Below, one piece after another: positions 10,231 to 23,445 of a stretch of DNA of 64,000 nt (the stretch's first letter is position 1; the number at the start of each line of letters is the position of its first letter). Under the pieces are notes generated by a model, which ran no database searches, was not told the DNA's origin, and worked only from the letters and a program-made list of their open reading frames with translations. A program made the position numbers and the translations under genes. The stretch spans positions 1,565,001 to 1,629,000 of the forward strand of contig OY986968.1 in assembly GCA_963920575.1 (NCBI GenBank), in the 5' to 3' direction. Source of the DNA: Narthecium ossifragum (lineage: Eukaryota > Streptophyta > Magnoliopsida > Dioscoreales > Nartheciaceae).

Positions 10231-13200
10231 ATGGGGGATTGCTGCGGGGAGGAGGTGTCGGTATCGCAGAAGAGGCATCCGGCGCCGGTGCTTCAGGACC
10301 GGAGGTTCTTTAAGCAGGTGTATGACAACGTCCATGGGAGCATATGGCTGAATCCGGTAAGTCTCGCATCCCTGTTTTGATATCGTTTGGATTGTGCTGA
10401 GCTCTGTGTGTTCGTTTGCGTGCGCGTATTCTAGTCTATGATTCTTGTTCGTTTCTTGAGGTTTTGATCTGTTGCTTTGGGATATTTTTGAATTCTGAGG
10501 AATTCTTGGTCCGTTTTCTTGGATATTGGATTATCTTGTTCTGTGGCTTCCGCTCGATTCGTGGTCAGTCTCAGAGGAATTCTGTGCGACATTATCGAGT
10601 GAATCTGGTGACGATTTGTTGTTTGTTTTCTTGATAATTTGGATCCTAGTGAATTCTTTGTTGTCTCCTCCGATTCTTGACTCTGGAGATTTCTTGGGAA
10701 CATCGGAAGGAATACGAACATTCATATTCTCTCTCGTCTGGATTCTACGATTTTTGCGAGCGAAGTCTTCATTGAATCTACTTTTCACTCAATTAATCGA
10801 GCGTATGCCATGGTATGATGATAAGTGAGATGTAAATACTTGGCATGCATAGGAAATTCAAATTTCTTGCACCTTGGAATAAAATTGTTGTATTCGAACA
10901 ATATTGGAATGATATTTCAATTTAGAAATCTATCATGGAGTTTCACCATGATATTGCTCTATGTATAATTACTGTGGATTGGCAAAAGGTCTACGACAGA
11001 TGATTAACTTTGCTGTTGTGATTGCAGCTCTGCTTGAAGTTTATAGACACTGAACAGTTCCAGAGGTGAGCTTGGCTTTTGAGTTATTCTGCCGACATAT
11101 GTTTCCTGCTTCTTTCGTCTGCTATATTTGAAATTATTAGCGTGGATACTATCACCTTTACTGACTTCATACTAATTTCCATACCGCAGGTTACGTGATT
11201 TAAAGCAGCTTGGTGAGCTTTCTTTGTGATTGTGCTGCTTCAAACTGAGATCTGGCAGCAAAGCAAGTTCAAATTTGAGCTTGTGTTGGTTTTAGTGCAA
11301 TAGTGATCAATTTCTCTCCGGATTAACCATATGACTTGGTCAAGTTCATAAACTATTTAACTCGTCTTTCATCGATCATTCTCTTGTAAGTAAAGAACGA
11401 TAAAAACAGTTGACTCTGTGTAATCAGAATATTTACACTGCACACAAAGCCTCAGCACATGATCTGGAAACCAAGAGTGTAATTTCAACTCGAACAAACT
11501 GTGCTATAATTTGCCTGATTAATATCGTAGACAACTCAGATAGGTTTCTTATAAAGACTGCTCTTGGACAGTTTTGAAGCTGCACATTTCATGTTTGACT
11601 AATTGTCCAAGAAGTTGATTTTGCCTGGATATGAAGTTTTTAATGGCAGTTGTTTCAAGGATGAAAATTCAATTGCAAGTTTAATTAAAGGTATTTGAAG
11701 GATGAAAATTGATCTAAAAAATCACCTAGTTGTGGTTGCCTTTAAGCCTTTGCATATTAGATGCACAGTTACTAAAAGTAAGAATATATACGATGAGCAT
11801 TGAGTTAATGGATTTTGACATTAAAGAGGTGAAACTCTTCAAGATGGCCAAGCTTCTCTGTGGTCAAACTCAATATGATTTATTTTTGGTAGTTGTTTTG
11901 TCTCTAGAAATTATGTTAGAATATGGTTCTGGACATGGACCTTCTTAATGACAGCTCAATTTTCTGACCGGACATGGGTTACTGTCATCATTGCTACATG
12001 CCACACACTATTTTCTTCTATCCAACACAATTCCTTGATATTTCTTGAAGCAAGGTGTAAAGCTCTAAAAGTGGTGAATCAGGGTAGTAGCCAGTATATC
12101 TTTGACACTTTGCCTTCATTAATTACAGAGCTTATTGGTCTAATACCCCACCAACTATCTGACTCCTGTCAGTTTGAACATATCATGCGATGGTGCTTAA
12201 TTTCTTCTTTGACTTAAGCCTTGACTATTGGAGCACTACAAATTCTTCTCTAAGCCAAAAGTAGTCAATTAAAACAGCAAATCTTGCTTAATCTTTGTAA
12301 AAAGTAGCTATTTTGAATCTAGTTTTCATATTGATTCTATGCTTCACAGCTTTGTACATGAATACTTGAGTTCATCATAGGTTCAATACATGTATCTGAT
12401 TTCACTCTGCACATCTCTACTTGCTTTTCTCGTTCTGATGTTTTTAGCAAAGTGGTATTGCATGTGTTAACTTTTCCTTAGATAGCAACATCTCAAAGCT
12501 CAGTATTGAAGTTGCACTCTTTGTGGATTCATCCACATGATTTTGCCAACTTTCAACTTTGAATTTGACCATGGCAAAACCATAAGTAACGAACCTTGTC
12601 CCATTGGCATTCTAGAAGTTTCATGAGCTGTGAAGAAAATGTTTTCTCGATGCTTTAGCAGCTTGGACTTCGTTTAACATGAGTATTTCACATATTTCAG
12701 GTTTTACTTATACGGTCTATCCAGGAGCTGTGCATACTCGGTTTGAACATTCCCTTGGGGTTTACTGGCTTGCTGGGGAGGCTGTTCGATGTCTTCAAAC
12801 CTACCAAGTCAGAAATTGTTTCCACTCTCTTTGCTCATTGTATAGCAGAATTCGTGGTTGTTGAGAAGATATGTTGTCTATGTTTTCAGGGCTCAGAGCT
12901 TGACATCGATCGTTTTGATGTGCAAACAGTAGAACTAGCAGGTAATACTTCACACTTCAATGGTAAAAATCCCATTACTCTACGTTCATTTCGCTTCATT
13001 TGCTGTAAAGTGCAGGCCTTTTGCATGATGTGGGCCATGGACCTTTCAGTCACCTGTTCGAACGTAGTTTTCTTCCTCGGGTTCTTCCTGGATCGACATG
13101 GTAATTACCAGTTCCATTGATCAATGAAATGTCACAATGTCTCGAAGAGTTATATTGAATGGTACCCTTTCAATTTGAGCATTATTTGGAAAAGAACAGG

Positions 13201-16200
13201 GAATTCTTAGTTGCGTATGCTGTCTATAGGCGTAGTTCTCGTAGGGAACAACACGTGCTTGTTTCTCTAGCAAAAGTTCTAAGCAACACGTGCTTGTTTC
13301 ATGTGAGTCTTGTTATTGTTGTGATTGTTTAGTTACTTATTATGTCAAGTCGATTTTTCTACATAATTGGTGGTGTTACTTGAGGTCCCCATTGGTTTTG
13401 CACTTGAATATTCTTAAGCAACTGTTGAATATCTTTTTATGTGTGCAATAGTTAATGTGTTATCTAGGATAAGCTACTGCAACATCAATGCAGTAAAAGC
13501 AGTGCTTTCATGCCCACCTTAGAATATACATTCTATTTCCTGATGCTGCAGAATCAAATGATTGGGCACTGTGATGCATCATTAAAGCTTAAATTCTTGC
13601 ACTTGTCAAAGCCCAAATTTAGATTCCAACCATACCAAACACCCGATTGCACTATAGGGCAATGCAAATGGATTGCTTGACAAGCTAGCCAAACGCCGGT
13701 GATCTATTGGTTATATTGTGACTAGGTTCATTAGTCAACCTTGTCTGGTTGCATTGCATGTCTTGTCATGGAAAATAAGATATTATAACCTCTGTCGATT
13801 GAGTACAGGTTGAATAAACTTTATTCCTTCTTTTGGATCTCAGAACTTAGAAGATTACTTGGCTATGTTGTCAAGGATTTGTCGCCAGATATTGCCTGTT
13901 TTGAAGTGAAATGTATTCTTGCCAGGCGAAAATAAGAAATATAACTTCGGTTGAATTGAATAGATAACACAAGAACTGTTTTGCATTGCTTGCATAGGTC
14001 ATCATGGGTGTCCTTGGATGGCGCCTTTTTTGAGCTGCAATATTGTGAATAGAAGATAATCCAATTTCTAGTATTTGGTTGCTTAAACCATGAGAAATAA
14101 ATTATCTGAAGATCCGAGACTACCTTGGGTAGTTAGCCAAGGGTGTGTTCTGTGTCAGATAGAGCCCATTTTAACTGATATTTTTAATGGAATAGACTCC
14201 AAATCCTAGCTTCAGTTGGACAAAATATGTAGAGGCTTTTTACTTAAAGATCATTTAAAATGTTAAAGATGCATTCTATTTTCTTGTACCTGCTAATTTA
14301 TTTGAAATTTTTTTGTAGGTCTCATGAAGATATGTCAGTGCGGTTGGTTCAGCACATTGTTGATGAGCACCATATTGACATTGACTCTGATAGCCTTAGA
14401 AAAGTGAAAGTAAGATGGCTTTTTATCGATATATTTCTGTCTTATAGTAACCTAACAAGTGCTTCCTAGACCTTCTCCAGTTCTGTTCACCAGAGCTGAT
14501 GAATATTAACTTGGAATAGCTAAGGTGGACTGTGGCTTAAATTGCACCAACATTGACTGCCAATCGACTCCCTATAGGCACTGCAAAATGCTATTAAAAC
14601 ACTACGAGATGCATAGTCTGTAGTGCATAAATCATGTGATGGATGGAAATTCTGGTGATATTTCTTCTTCTATCATCGAAAAAACTTGGTAATTGAATTC
14701 GCCATAATGTTTGCACTGTGATAAATACTTCAGCTCCCAAAATGGCGTGATTGAAATGATTAAGCAAATAGCACAAGTCACTACGTGTTCTTTTTGACAG
14801 AATTACTTCAGATAATGAGCGAAGAATGAGTTTTATGTCCCTAGATATTTCTTAGTCTTGATCTTTGAAAAAAGGCAAAAACCTGAGATGGACCTAGCTT
14901 TTGTATCAGTTAGCTTTTGCTGTGATTAATCTATTTTATCTGAGTCGCCTTCAATGAATACCAGGCCGCACCTTTGTTTGTGGATTTCCTTCAAGAAAAA
15001 TCATCTCAGTTTGTGAACCTATTCATTGTCAAAAGACCTTTGTCCTTTTGGGTGCAGTTAAATTAGACAAAGAATTGTACTGCTTTATAAAATAAGGATA
15101 TCTGCTGCTTGCTTATATTTTGCTGTTTGGCTCCTGGCCTTTCTGTCTTTTAATGCCTCTTTTATGTTTTCTGAGAGCTTTGGGTTAGAGACTGCTTCTA
15201 AGCTTTTCTCACATTTTTAAGCTTAATCCATTCAAAAACTGGGAATATGATGAAGAACTGACCCACTAACTCTTGCATTTCGTGGCTATTTTTCTCTAAT
15301 AGGAAATGATAATTGCAGGCTCCAAATTTGCTGTCACAAATGTAAGTCTTCTCCGCTATTTTTAGTAGAACCTCGACATCTTTCCAGATGGATTTTGTCG
15401 ATATACTGGATCCTTTTCTTTATACTGGCTGGATTCTGTGCAGAGCACAACGGAGAAACCTTTTCTATATGACATTGTTGCCAATGGTCGAAATGGAATA
15501 GATGTAGACAAGTATGAGCCTGAAGTTTTGCCATTTAGATGAATTATGTTACCATGCTGAAACTGCATTTTGATTTCCAACATGCTTATTGAATAAAGGC
15601 TTCATTAACTCACAGATTTGACTATATTGGTCGTGATTGTCGGGCTTGTGGGCTTGGCTGCAATTTTCAGTTCAGAAGGTAGCTTCCGAAACTTTTGCTT
15701 GTTTATTATCTCTGTTGATGCTTGTTTCGTGATATGTTATAGGTGGAAAGGGCAATTAGGAAGGATTGAAATGCTGAAAGGGGAGTGCAAAACTTTAAAA
15801 CAATGTTGTGAACAAGCATAATGCTCTTTAGTCAAAAATGTACAGCATGCTGACTCTCTTATGACATGCAATTTGCAAAGGCAAAGATAAGCATGGTTAA
15901 ATCATACTCAATTTTTACCAATTGTTCCCTGGTCTTTTTTATGCTTATTTTTTTGTGTTTGGCTCTTTTTGGAACTATCATGCTGACTACCAACAATTAT
16001 GTACTCCAATGATAGGGCCAGCTATATTATTTAGCCAAAAACTTATATTGCCGTCAAATGAAGCAAGCAGAAAAAATTAAGTCAGAAGTACTACATTCAA
16101 TGCTAAGTAAAATGTGAATGGAATATTCACATTTTCTGTTATTAATCTCTGTTGTCTTTTCTTCCTTTGCAGGCTTTTGGATGGCATGCGTGTAATGAGT

Positions 16201-18595
16201 GATGAAATATGTTATCCCGCCAAGGAATGTTAGTATCTCATGAAAAAATGTGCTCTATTTAATTGTTGCTGATGCCGATGATTACAGTACTTTTCTGACC
16301 AGATTTAACGATTAGCAAACTATTCACGACACGTGCTGACCTTCATCGAACTGTTTATACCCATGCAAAAGTAAAGGTACACACTATATTCTTTTTACAT
16401 GCTTTTATAAGATAAGTTCATCACTAGTTGCATATATGAACAAATGAAATTCTATTCAGGCCATGGAGCTGATGCTTGTTGATGCGCTAGTAAAAGCAAA
16501 TGATTATCTGAGTCTATCTTCTCAAATTGCTGACCCAGCTGAATACTGGAAGGTTGTCTAATTGCTTTGTGATATAATGTTCGTATCCTCCATTTTTTTT
16601 TTCTTTGCACAATATGCTAAGCATATTCTTTTTTGTGGCAGTTAGATGATACTATCGTAAAAACTATTGAAACAGCTCCTGATCCAGAGCTAAAAGAGTC
16701 TAGAGAAATAGTCCTACGTATTCGACGCAGGGAGTTATACCAGGTAGTGCTTTTACCTGTCTCCTACTGGATCTTTGTTTTGCTATTATCGGCACTTTAC
16801 GGACCTCTAAAATGTGTGATACAATTGGTTACGCACACTGCTTGTGTTGGCAGAGAGTATATATCTTTGGTATTATCTGTTTGGACCTGATTTAGTTGAA
16901 ATTGCATGTCATGTAATATTAGATAGCCCAACTACTTTTGCAATGAAAGGAAGATTCTCGTGGTTATTGACTTGAAATACTAGATCTTTCTGAAATTACT
17001 TTCATGAAGGTTCCTGATGGTGCATGTGATCATTAATATCTGCTGAAATTCAATGTTAACTCTTTAGGAATCTTTCCAAGGGCAATGACTCAAAATGCGT
17101 ATCAGTGTGAATGCTGAAAAATAGAGCCAGTTCTTGTATGATAGGCCTCAGCTAGTCAGCTGAATCAATTTGTGAAGTGGGACCTCACGCCATTAACATA
17201 TGTTGATTTTTTGGTGTATTATGGTTTAGCTCAAGAGCTTGCTAGGCATTTTCATCAAAGTGAAGTTAGGGTGCATATGTGCATATAGGAATGGTGTGAC
17301 TCAGTGTAGAAATAATGACAATAAGCATAATACCGATGACGACGGTAGCTGCTAGGTACAGCTCAGTCTCCCTACAATCAATGCAATTTTTTCTTTAAAG
17401 TGCACTTTTTTTTTTGACAGTTTTGTAATGAATATGCTGTCCCAAAGGACAAGATGGAGCACTTCAAGGATGTCACGCCACAAGACATTGTTTGCTCACA
17501 GGTCTCAATCTCGATGAATCTATGCTGCGTTCTCTTCTGATGATGAGTTCTCAACATGATTTGCATCCTACATTATAGGACCAAACTTGATATTTTACTC
17601 TCTTAATAGAAAGCTAATGGCATCACACTGGAGCCAGACGATATTGTTGTCAGTAATGTTAAGATTGATTTGACTCGTGGAAAGGACAACCCTCTTAAAA
17701 GGTTTTTCCCGTGACTTGCTTGTTCTGTTGATTTAAATCTTTTCCTTATATTAATGACACATTTTGCTGTGTTGTGCTGCTTGTGCATGTGCCTATCCAG
17801 CATCAGTTTTTTCAAGGTAACTGATTGCCCTTTATATTTAGTCATCTTTTTGAGCATTTCTATTCGGAAGTTATTTCTGCATACTTTTAAGAAGGCTGTC
17901 AATTATGTTTCTTCTGCATTTGTTTGTGTGTCAATTGGTCTTTGTATGTGTCTGCGGATTTAATTGTGTTTGCTTCAGTATATTTCTATCAATTTACAGG
18001 CTGCCAGCTTTTGTTTATTGCCTAGAACAACTTGCAAAAATGACAAATGCAGTTGAGTAGTTTTGTTACCAGCTTTGGCTTCTAACTTACGTCGTATGTA
18101 ATGGTGTGATGTTGGGTGCCACTCCACTAAAAAATAGTACTGAGTAGTTCATTGTTGTTTTGATACAGTTGTGTGTGCCTTCATTCTGTATGTCTTGAAA
18201 TGGGTTAAGTTGCTTCCAGTTCATCCTAATTTTTCTTATGTTATTTGAATCCGAATATTCACCAACTTGAATTCCTAATGTCATACTAGGACTATGAGAG
18301 CGATGACAAGTTCCACATCTCTGATGATCGCATCAGCCACTTGCTGCCCGGCTCTTATCAAGACAAGATAGTCAGCGTCTACTCCAAAAAACCTGAATTG
18401 GTCGGTAAACTACTTTGTTGAGGGTGCCATTTGTTTCCCTTTGAGCTCACTTTCTTTTCGAAGTCATGAAAAGTTATGCCATCGCAGGTAGAGGCGGTAT
18501 CCGAGGCCTTTGAGAATTTCCAGCTGAAAATGTATGGGGTCAAGGCGCAAGTGCACGAGACGCCGGAGAAGAGGAAGAGGCACAGGAGGTGTTGA
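10231..18595 (+). CDS. SAMHD1-like HD-domain dNTP triphosphohydrolase (19 exons)
   Basis: Exons: 10231-10356, 11028-11065, 11190-11212, 12701-12807, 12890-12941, 13016-13100, 14319-14409, 15303-15341, 15444-15511, 15616-15678, 16173-16228, 16303-16376, 16460-16552, 16642-16743, 17421-17501, 17610-17701, 17801-17816, 18290-18400, 18488-18595. They join in frame to 474 residues. Metal-binding HD residues are present: H79 (in HTRFEHSLG), H119-D120 (in [12 protein letters not shown]) and D217 (in FDYIGRD). This is the SAMHD1/dGTPase fold, which hydrolyses dNTPs to nucleoside plus triphosphate. As in other plant homologues there is no N-terminal SAM domain. The C-terminus is Lys/Arg-rich (EKRKRHRR), possibly a nuclear signal. 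Intron 3 is 1.5 kb. Two exons are only 23 and 16 nt. The donor of exon 18 is chosen as GTCGGT because the alternative 4 bases on leads to an early stop. The activity is inferred from family only. Confidence 0.9.
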
Positions 18596-18740
18596 ATCTT
18601 CTTAGTGCACCTTTCATTTTTCTGCTGCTGGTTTGCAAAGGTTAGCACATATCATACGTAAATGAACTGCTACTGCATGGGACAGTCATATATACATAGT
18701 GGATAAGTGTTTTGGCAAGTTGTACAGACCACGTATAGCA

Positions 18741-18781
<41 letters not shown>

Positions 18782-19016
18782 ATCCACTCACCACGCAAAT
18801 AGCAAGAACTCGCTTGTAAAGAAAGCTACTCATGTTTTAAAATAGGGTCTGGAATGATTGCTAGATAACTTCTCATCCGTTATAAAAGTTCTAGATGGCT
18901 TGCTGAAGTCTAAATTTCACGGGATGAAATGTGAAATTGTTCAATATCGGCATTCTCTGAATTCCTTTGATTAGCAGCATCTCTCTTCATTTCGCTGTGT
19001 GAAGCCAGAAGCATCC
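18596..19016. other. 3' flank of the SAMHD1-like gene with (AT)n microsatellite
   Basis: The stretch holds the probable 3' UTR and an (AT)n tract at about 18746-18779. Nothing else is recognisable. Confidence 0.6.
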
Positions 19017-19246
19017 TTAGCGGACGTTTGGTGTGGAATTAGTTTATTCCGTGTTAACGGGGGTTAAAGGATTTTAGGATTAGTTTATTCTGGGTTAAGA
19101 GGATTAAGGAACGGAGATAGGAAAAAATAGAGTGGTGATGGTAGATGAAATAAGAATAAATTAATAATAATTATTTTTAATATTTAAAAATAAGTATAGG
19201 GATAAGAGGGGATAATCCCCTAACCCCGTACCAAAGAGAGCTTGCA
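19017..19246. mobile_element. Tourist-like MITE related to the 7174-7373 element
   Basis: The left end GCGGACGTTTGGT follows TTA. The right end has ATAATCCCCTAACCCCGTACC, the inverse of the left GGGGTTAAAGG region. The interior is AT-rich with ATTTTTAATATTTAAAAAT. The termini are decayed and the borders are approximate. Confidence 0.5.
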
Positions 19247-21630
19247 AGGTATGGAAGGCACAGAAGTGAGCCTCTTTGAAGCATCTTCTTGTTCTTATTT
19301 TATTTTTTTTGGGATTAGTTAAGCCTCTTATACAAATAAGAGGCCAGGCCAGTGAAGCATCTTCACTAAACTTTAGCAGTAAAAGGCCAGGCCGCCATCA
19401 TACAAATTTATTCCTGCTTTTAGGAACCTGGTGGGATTCATCAGCCATTTTCCTTCAGTTGGTTTCATGTGGCATTAATAATGAAGCAAGCAGGCTTGAT
19501 AACTTAAAAGTAGGGAAGAAAGAAGTGATCTGGAATGATTCATACTAAATAACGTGGGAGAACTTCTCGGGACATCATTTCCCAAGTCAATAAGTATCCC
19601 AAAGTTTCATTAAAATCTGCGGGTTTATTCATTAACAACCCAATAACTCGAAAATGAAAATGGGCTCACTTACTAATAGTGGGTGCGAGTCGGATTAAAG
19701 GTCGATTTGAAATATGACAACACCACTTCGTCTTCCATGATAAAAGAGGCAACAAAACCCTAGGTTTCAACGCCGGCTTCGCTCCGCCACCATATGGCCA
19801 TGGTCGGAGTAGGTCGCTGTTCGCGGAGGACTCCCTACCGCTCCGCCAGCCTCTTCCGGTGCTTGGTCGTGCCACCCTGACCTTGCTTCGCCTCACCACG
19901 ACCCGACAAGTCCCCCTCGAGCTCAAGAAGGCCTCACAACCTTCCCTCGGGGCCTCCTCCTTTAATTTCGGCCACCAGCGATTAATCCGCTTGGCCTTGT
20001 TTGATTCCGTCAAAAGTTCATGTAGTTCGGCCTACTGCTATTGCTTAATTTCCTCGGTTCTCTCCGAAGCCTTGAGAGTGGTGCTCTGATTTCAGTTCCA
20101 ACCAGGCTGAGCCCGATTCGGAAAGACGTCCTAGGCGATCATATCGTATTCGGACTCCCTCAGTCCGACTCAGATCGCCGTACAATTGTGACCGTCGGAT
20201 GGGCATAAGTTTTGACCCCTATGTCCGATCGGGGCGTATGACTAGCCGCTTCGACCAGCTCGATGAGCCCCACAAGATTCATCGGAGATCGAAGATTTCT
20301 CCATGACCTGGACCTCCAAAGATCCAGATTTCTTTTTTTTATATGATTTAAAATTCCGTTTTTTTTTTGTAAAACTTTCCTTTTTAGACAGGTTATCGGT
20401 CTTTACTATTTTTAACATGTTTTCTTATTTCTAGTCGTTTTTTTCTTTTCTTAATTCGGATCGATTCATTAGTTATTGGATTTGAGTTTAACTTCTGTTT
20501 TGAGTCCATTTGTAAGTTGGTCTCTCCTTATCCTATAAAAGGAGTTCTAGGGTTTGTAATTAGGGAGTTTTTGCTTAATAAATTTTTGAGTAGTTTCTCC
20601 TCTTTGAGAATTCCGATGGTCCCTCCCATAGAGAGAACGGTTGTCTCTTCCGATGAGAGGCTTTCACGTTTACCCTGCGTCATGCTCGAAATCAGAGCTG
20701 ATCCTGAGTTTCCATCATACTGGAACTAAGAACTCAGAACTCGGAGAGGACACAGAGCAAGTTCCACGATGGACACTAGCCATGGGAGGTTTTGCAGAAA
20801 TCCTTTTTGTCGCATTGTTCTCACTGATCTTCACTGAGCCAGGTTGAAGATTTCGTGAATGTGAAACACTGAATTCTTTATAGGTTTTTGGTGAATTACA
20901 CCTCCGAAGGTTCACTGAATCCTTTTTGAGGGCATGCGATCGATTTGAGTTTGAAAGAGTCAAATTTGATCAAGCTCGGCTCTTTTACACCCCTAATGGT
21001 GACCGATAGTGGATAATAAATAGTGATAATTTGAGGGGTTGTGACCAATTTGGACTGAAAATTAATTTCTCAATCAAGATCGGCTCATTTACACCCCTTA
21101 GTGAGAGAGGAAGAGGGGCGGCGCATAAGCAGTGGAAAGTGAGCTTTAAGTTTACATCATATACTAGATCAAACTGAATACAACATTTTCACATTTTTTT
21201 CATCAATGACCATAATCAAGAAAATTGAAGAGATAAGAACAACATGAAGGTAATATTGACACACATAACCATTGATATGAAGCTAGCTCCTTACCCTGCA
21301 AGTACTCTTCAACACTGCCAACCTCCTTAATTTCTTATTCTTCTTTCCAAAACCCTAGCTAGTGATGACAACTCAAAAATCATTCCTAGAACACCAGCTT
21401 TTTTCTCGGTATAGAACAAACCCAGATGATCAAATATGAGTGTCATGACTCCATTTCACCAACATGATTATTCTATATAAAACATGACATCTTTCTAAAA
21501 GTTTACATCTATATAAAACATGCACCTCTGCTAGCTGCCTTCCGGTGATGACGGCACCATCTCGAAACCAAGTCAAGACGTCTCCTTTATTTCATCGACG
21601 AGAAGCCGAAAGCTTCGATTGGCACTATAA
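19247..21630. other. Intergenic: unassigned repeat-like DNA, LTR-like segment
   Basis: No gene is recognised. About 19770-20100 is GC-rich and partly open, but I cannot relate its translation to a family. About 20400-20640 looks like the promoter and polyadenylation part of a plant LTR: CCTATAAAAGGAG at about 20532, then TTGTAATT, AATAAATTTTTG and a CTCC-rich end. No matching second LTR, primer site or polyprotein is seen, so a solo or broken LTR is only a suggestion. The rest (20640-21630) is featureless. Confidence 0.35.
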
Positions 21631-22059
21631 TTAAGACTTTAAATTTGAATCAAAATGGTGGTCGACTGCCGGTGCCGCTCCACCCGACTCGGGCGACGAC
21701 GACGCCGATGGCTGGCGGAGAGCCACGTTGACTACAGCCCCACCCCCACACAGCATGCAGACGGGGCGGCCACGGCCGACGGCTTCCAGCACGTGCGAGC
21801 GCAGAGCGTTCGGGCTGTCGAGCGTGACGATGATGGGCGGCTTCGGCTTGTTCTTGGATCCCTCCGGGCGCCGGCGACCTTGCTCCGCCAGCAACAAGAC
21901 ACCTACACCTATATCCACGCCTTCCTCTTCATTGGAGCTCTCACTAAAGACTTCCTTGGTATCAGCCGGATCTGTCTCAGGAACCAGAGATCGGAGGAGA
22001 GACTCATCAAAGCTTTCAAGATGATTGATATCACTGAAGCCTTCCTCGATATCAGTCAA
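21631..22059 (-). pseudogene. Truncated AT-hook (AHL/PPC) protein fragment
   Basis: The 142-codon minus-strand frame contains RRPEGSKNKPKPPIIVT, then DSPNALRSHVLE, then GGGAVVNVALRQP. These are the AT-hook-flanking segment and the first strands of the PPC domain of AHL DNA-binding proteins. The GRP core of the AT-hook is missing. The stretch between the second and third blocks is about 15 residues short of the usual (the CDVVESVANFARRR region). The protein stops before the rest of the PPC domain. The acidic N-terminal 60 residues are not AHL-like. It is a damaged copy, probably carried by a transposon rather than a working gene. Confidence 0.7.
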
Positions 22060-22149
22060 TTCCTAAGATTATTTCTCACAAATCCCCGTTAATGATTGAT
22101 ATCACTGTATCCTCATGAATCAACGGACTAAAGCAGAACAAATACAGGA

Positions 22150-22345
22150 AATTAAAGCTCCTTGCGGAGGACGACAGAGACGGATCAGGCCGAGCGGAAG
22201 GGGTCCCCGGCGGTGGCTAGGCCTGGGAGGAGGAGCTGGGCGATCTTGTGGACCATCTCGACGTCGCAGTTAGTTTGCACTCGAATGAGGAGGAGCCGGC
22301 GCGGCCGTCCTTGGCTGGGCCAGGCTCGGATAACGGGAGACCCAT
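22150..22345 (-). pseudogene. Frameshifted fragment of another plant gene
   Basis: On the minus strand the reading NCDVEMVHKIAQLLLPGLA is a clear protein-like stretch. It resembles the N-terminal part of a plant family of uncharacterised proteins I can only half recall. It is out of frame with the preceding MGLPLSEPGPAKDGR segment and meets a stop soon after (DPFRSA then stop). It lies just upstream of the AHL fragment, in the same orientation. Confidence 0.4.
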
Positions 22346-22469
22346 GCTATCGATCCCAGAGTAATCGGTGGTTAAGAGGGAAAGTAAAGAGAGGGGGAAG
22401 CAGTTGGTGGTGTTCCACGGGAGAGAGAAAGGAGATCAGGGCTCCTGAGGGACTAGGGGATGGCAAAAT

Positions 22470-22925
22470 TGACCGTCTTGTTGGATAACCGATCCGATTC
22501 GCACCGATAGGGACGGATATGGTATAGATTTTTTACCCGTGGATACGAGTATGGTTTATAAATTTAAAATCCGCGCGGGTACGGGGCGCATATCCGCCCC
22601 GCCCGCCACTAAATGTTGGTTTGGTGGATTTTAGAGAGTCTATTTTTATAATAATACTCTAATAAAGACTAATTGTTGATAACTGCTTAGTGGATTTAGA
22701 TTTTGAAGACCGAATGTTGATGATAGTTTGGTGGATTTAGATTTAGATTTTAGAGCCTTAATGCTAATTGAATGGTTTTTTTAGGTTTTGCGGATAACCG
22801 CGGGTTGCGGGTAATATTCGCGTACTCGCGGGGATGGTTATGGTCCTCGATCCCCATTATTCGCGCGAGGACAGAGCGGTGCGGGTATGGGCGGAGGAGT
22901 GTAGAAATGGATATGGTATTTGCAA
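22470..22925. repeat. Repeat with inverted CGGATA/CGCGGGT motifs
   Basis: GGATAACCGATCC and ACCCGTGGATACG near 22485-22550, CGCGCGGGTACGGGGCGC near 22573, and GCGGATAACCGCGGGTTGCGGGTA near 22790 recur in both orientations around an AT-rich centre. The centre itself repeats the phrase TTTGGTGGATTTAGA. It looks like a low-copy transposon remnant of unknown class. A poly-C run follows at 23041-23056. Confidence 0.35.
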
Positions 22926-23445
22926 TATCCGTGTCGTTGCTTTTTGCAGCGCACGGGGAGCTGGAATCGCTTTGCTGGGTACTTGGCATATTAATCCCTG
23001 ACCATGGCCCCATTAATGATCTAGCGCGAAAATTTAGCGCCCCCCCCCCCCCCCTCCCCTCTAAGCCCAATGAACGAAAAGATTTTTCTTTTTTTCATTA
23101 TTATTATTACGAGCTGAGCCATTAACACTGTTTTAGGGAACAAAAGCCCTAAAACCAACCGAAAATGTCCCCGAACAAGGATTAGCGCGCAGGATATCAA
23201 ACAAAGGTCGAAAAACCAGCGGCAGACGCGAGGTCCCGAATCAAAGGATAAGCCCCCTCCCTGCATAGCTAGATTTTACGTGATTTGGAGCTAGAAGAGA
23301 GCAAGAGAGGGTAACAGCAGCAAATCATCAAATCATCAAGCATACAGTGCAATGCCTGTATGTGTCTTTATCGATCTATCCATGCCGGTTTTGAAGCATC
23401 GAAGTACTACTCGTTGAGAAAGATACAAAATTCTCGATCGATCGA

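Noticed and set aside
18401..18404. Alternative donor GTAAAC for exon 18 of the SAMHD1-like gene
   Set aside because: It would shift the last exon into a frame that stops after about nine codons; the GTCGGT donor keeps the long conserved tail.
21655..22092. Plus-strand open frames opposite the AHL fragment
   Set aside because: They are GC-rich shadows; only the minus-strand frame carries recognisable AHL motifs.
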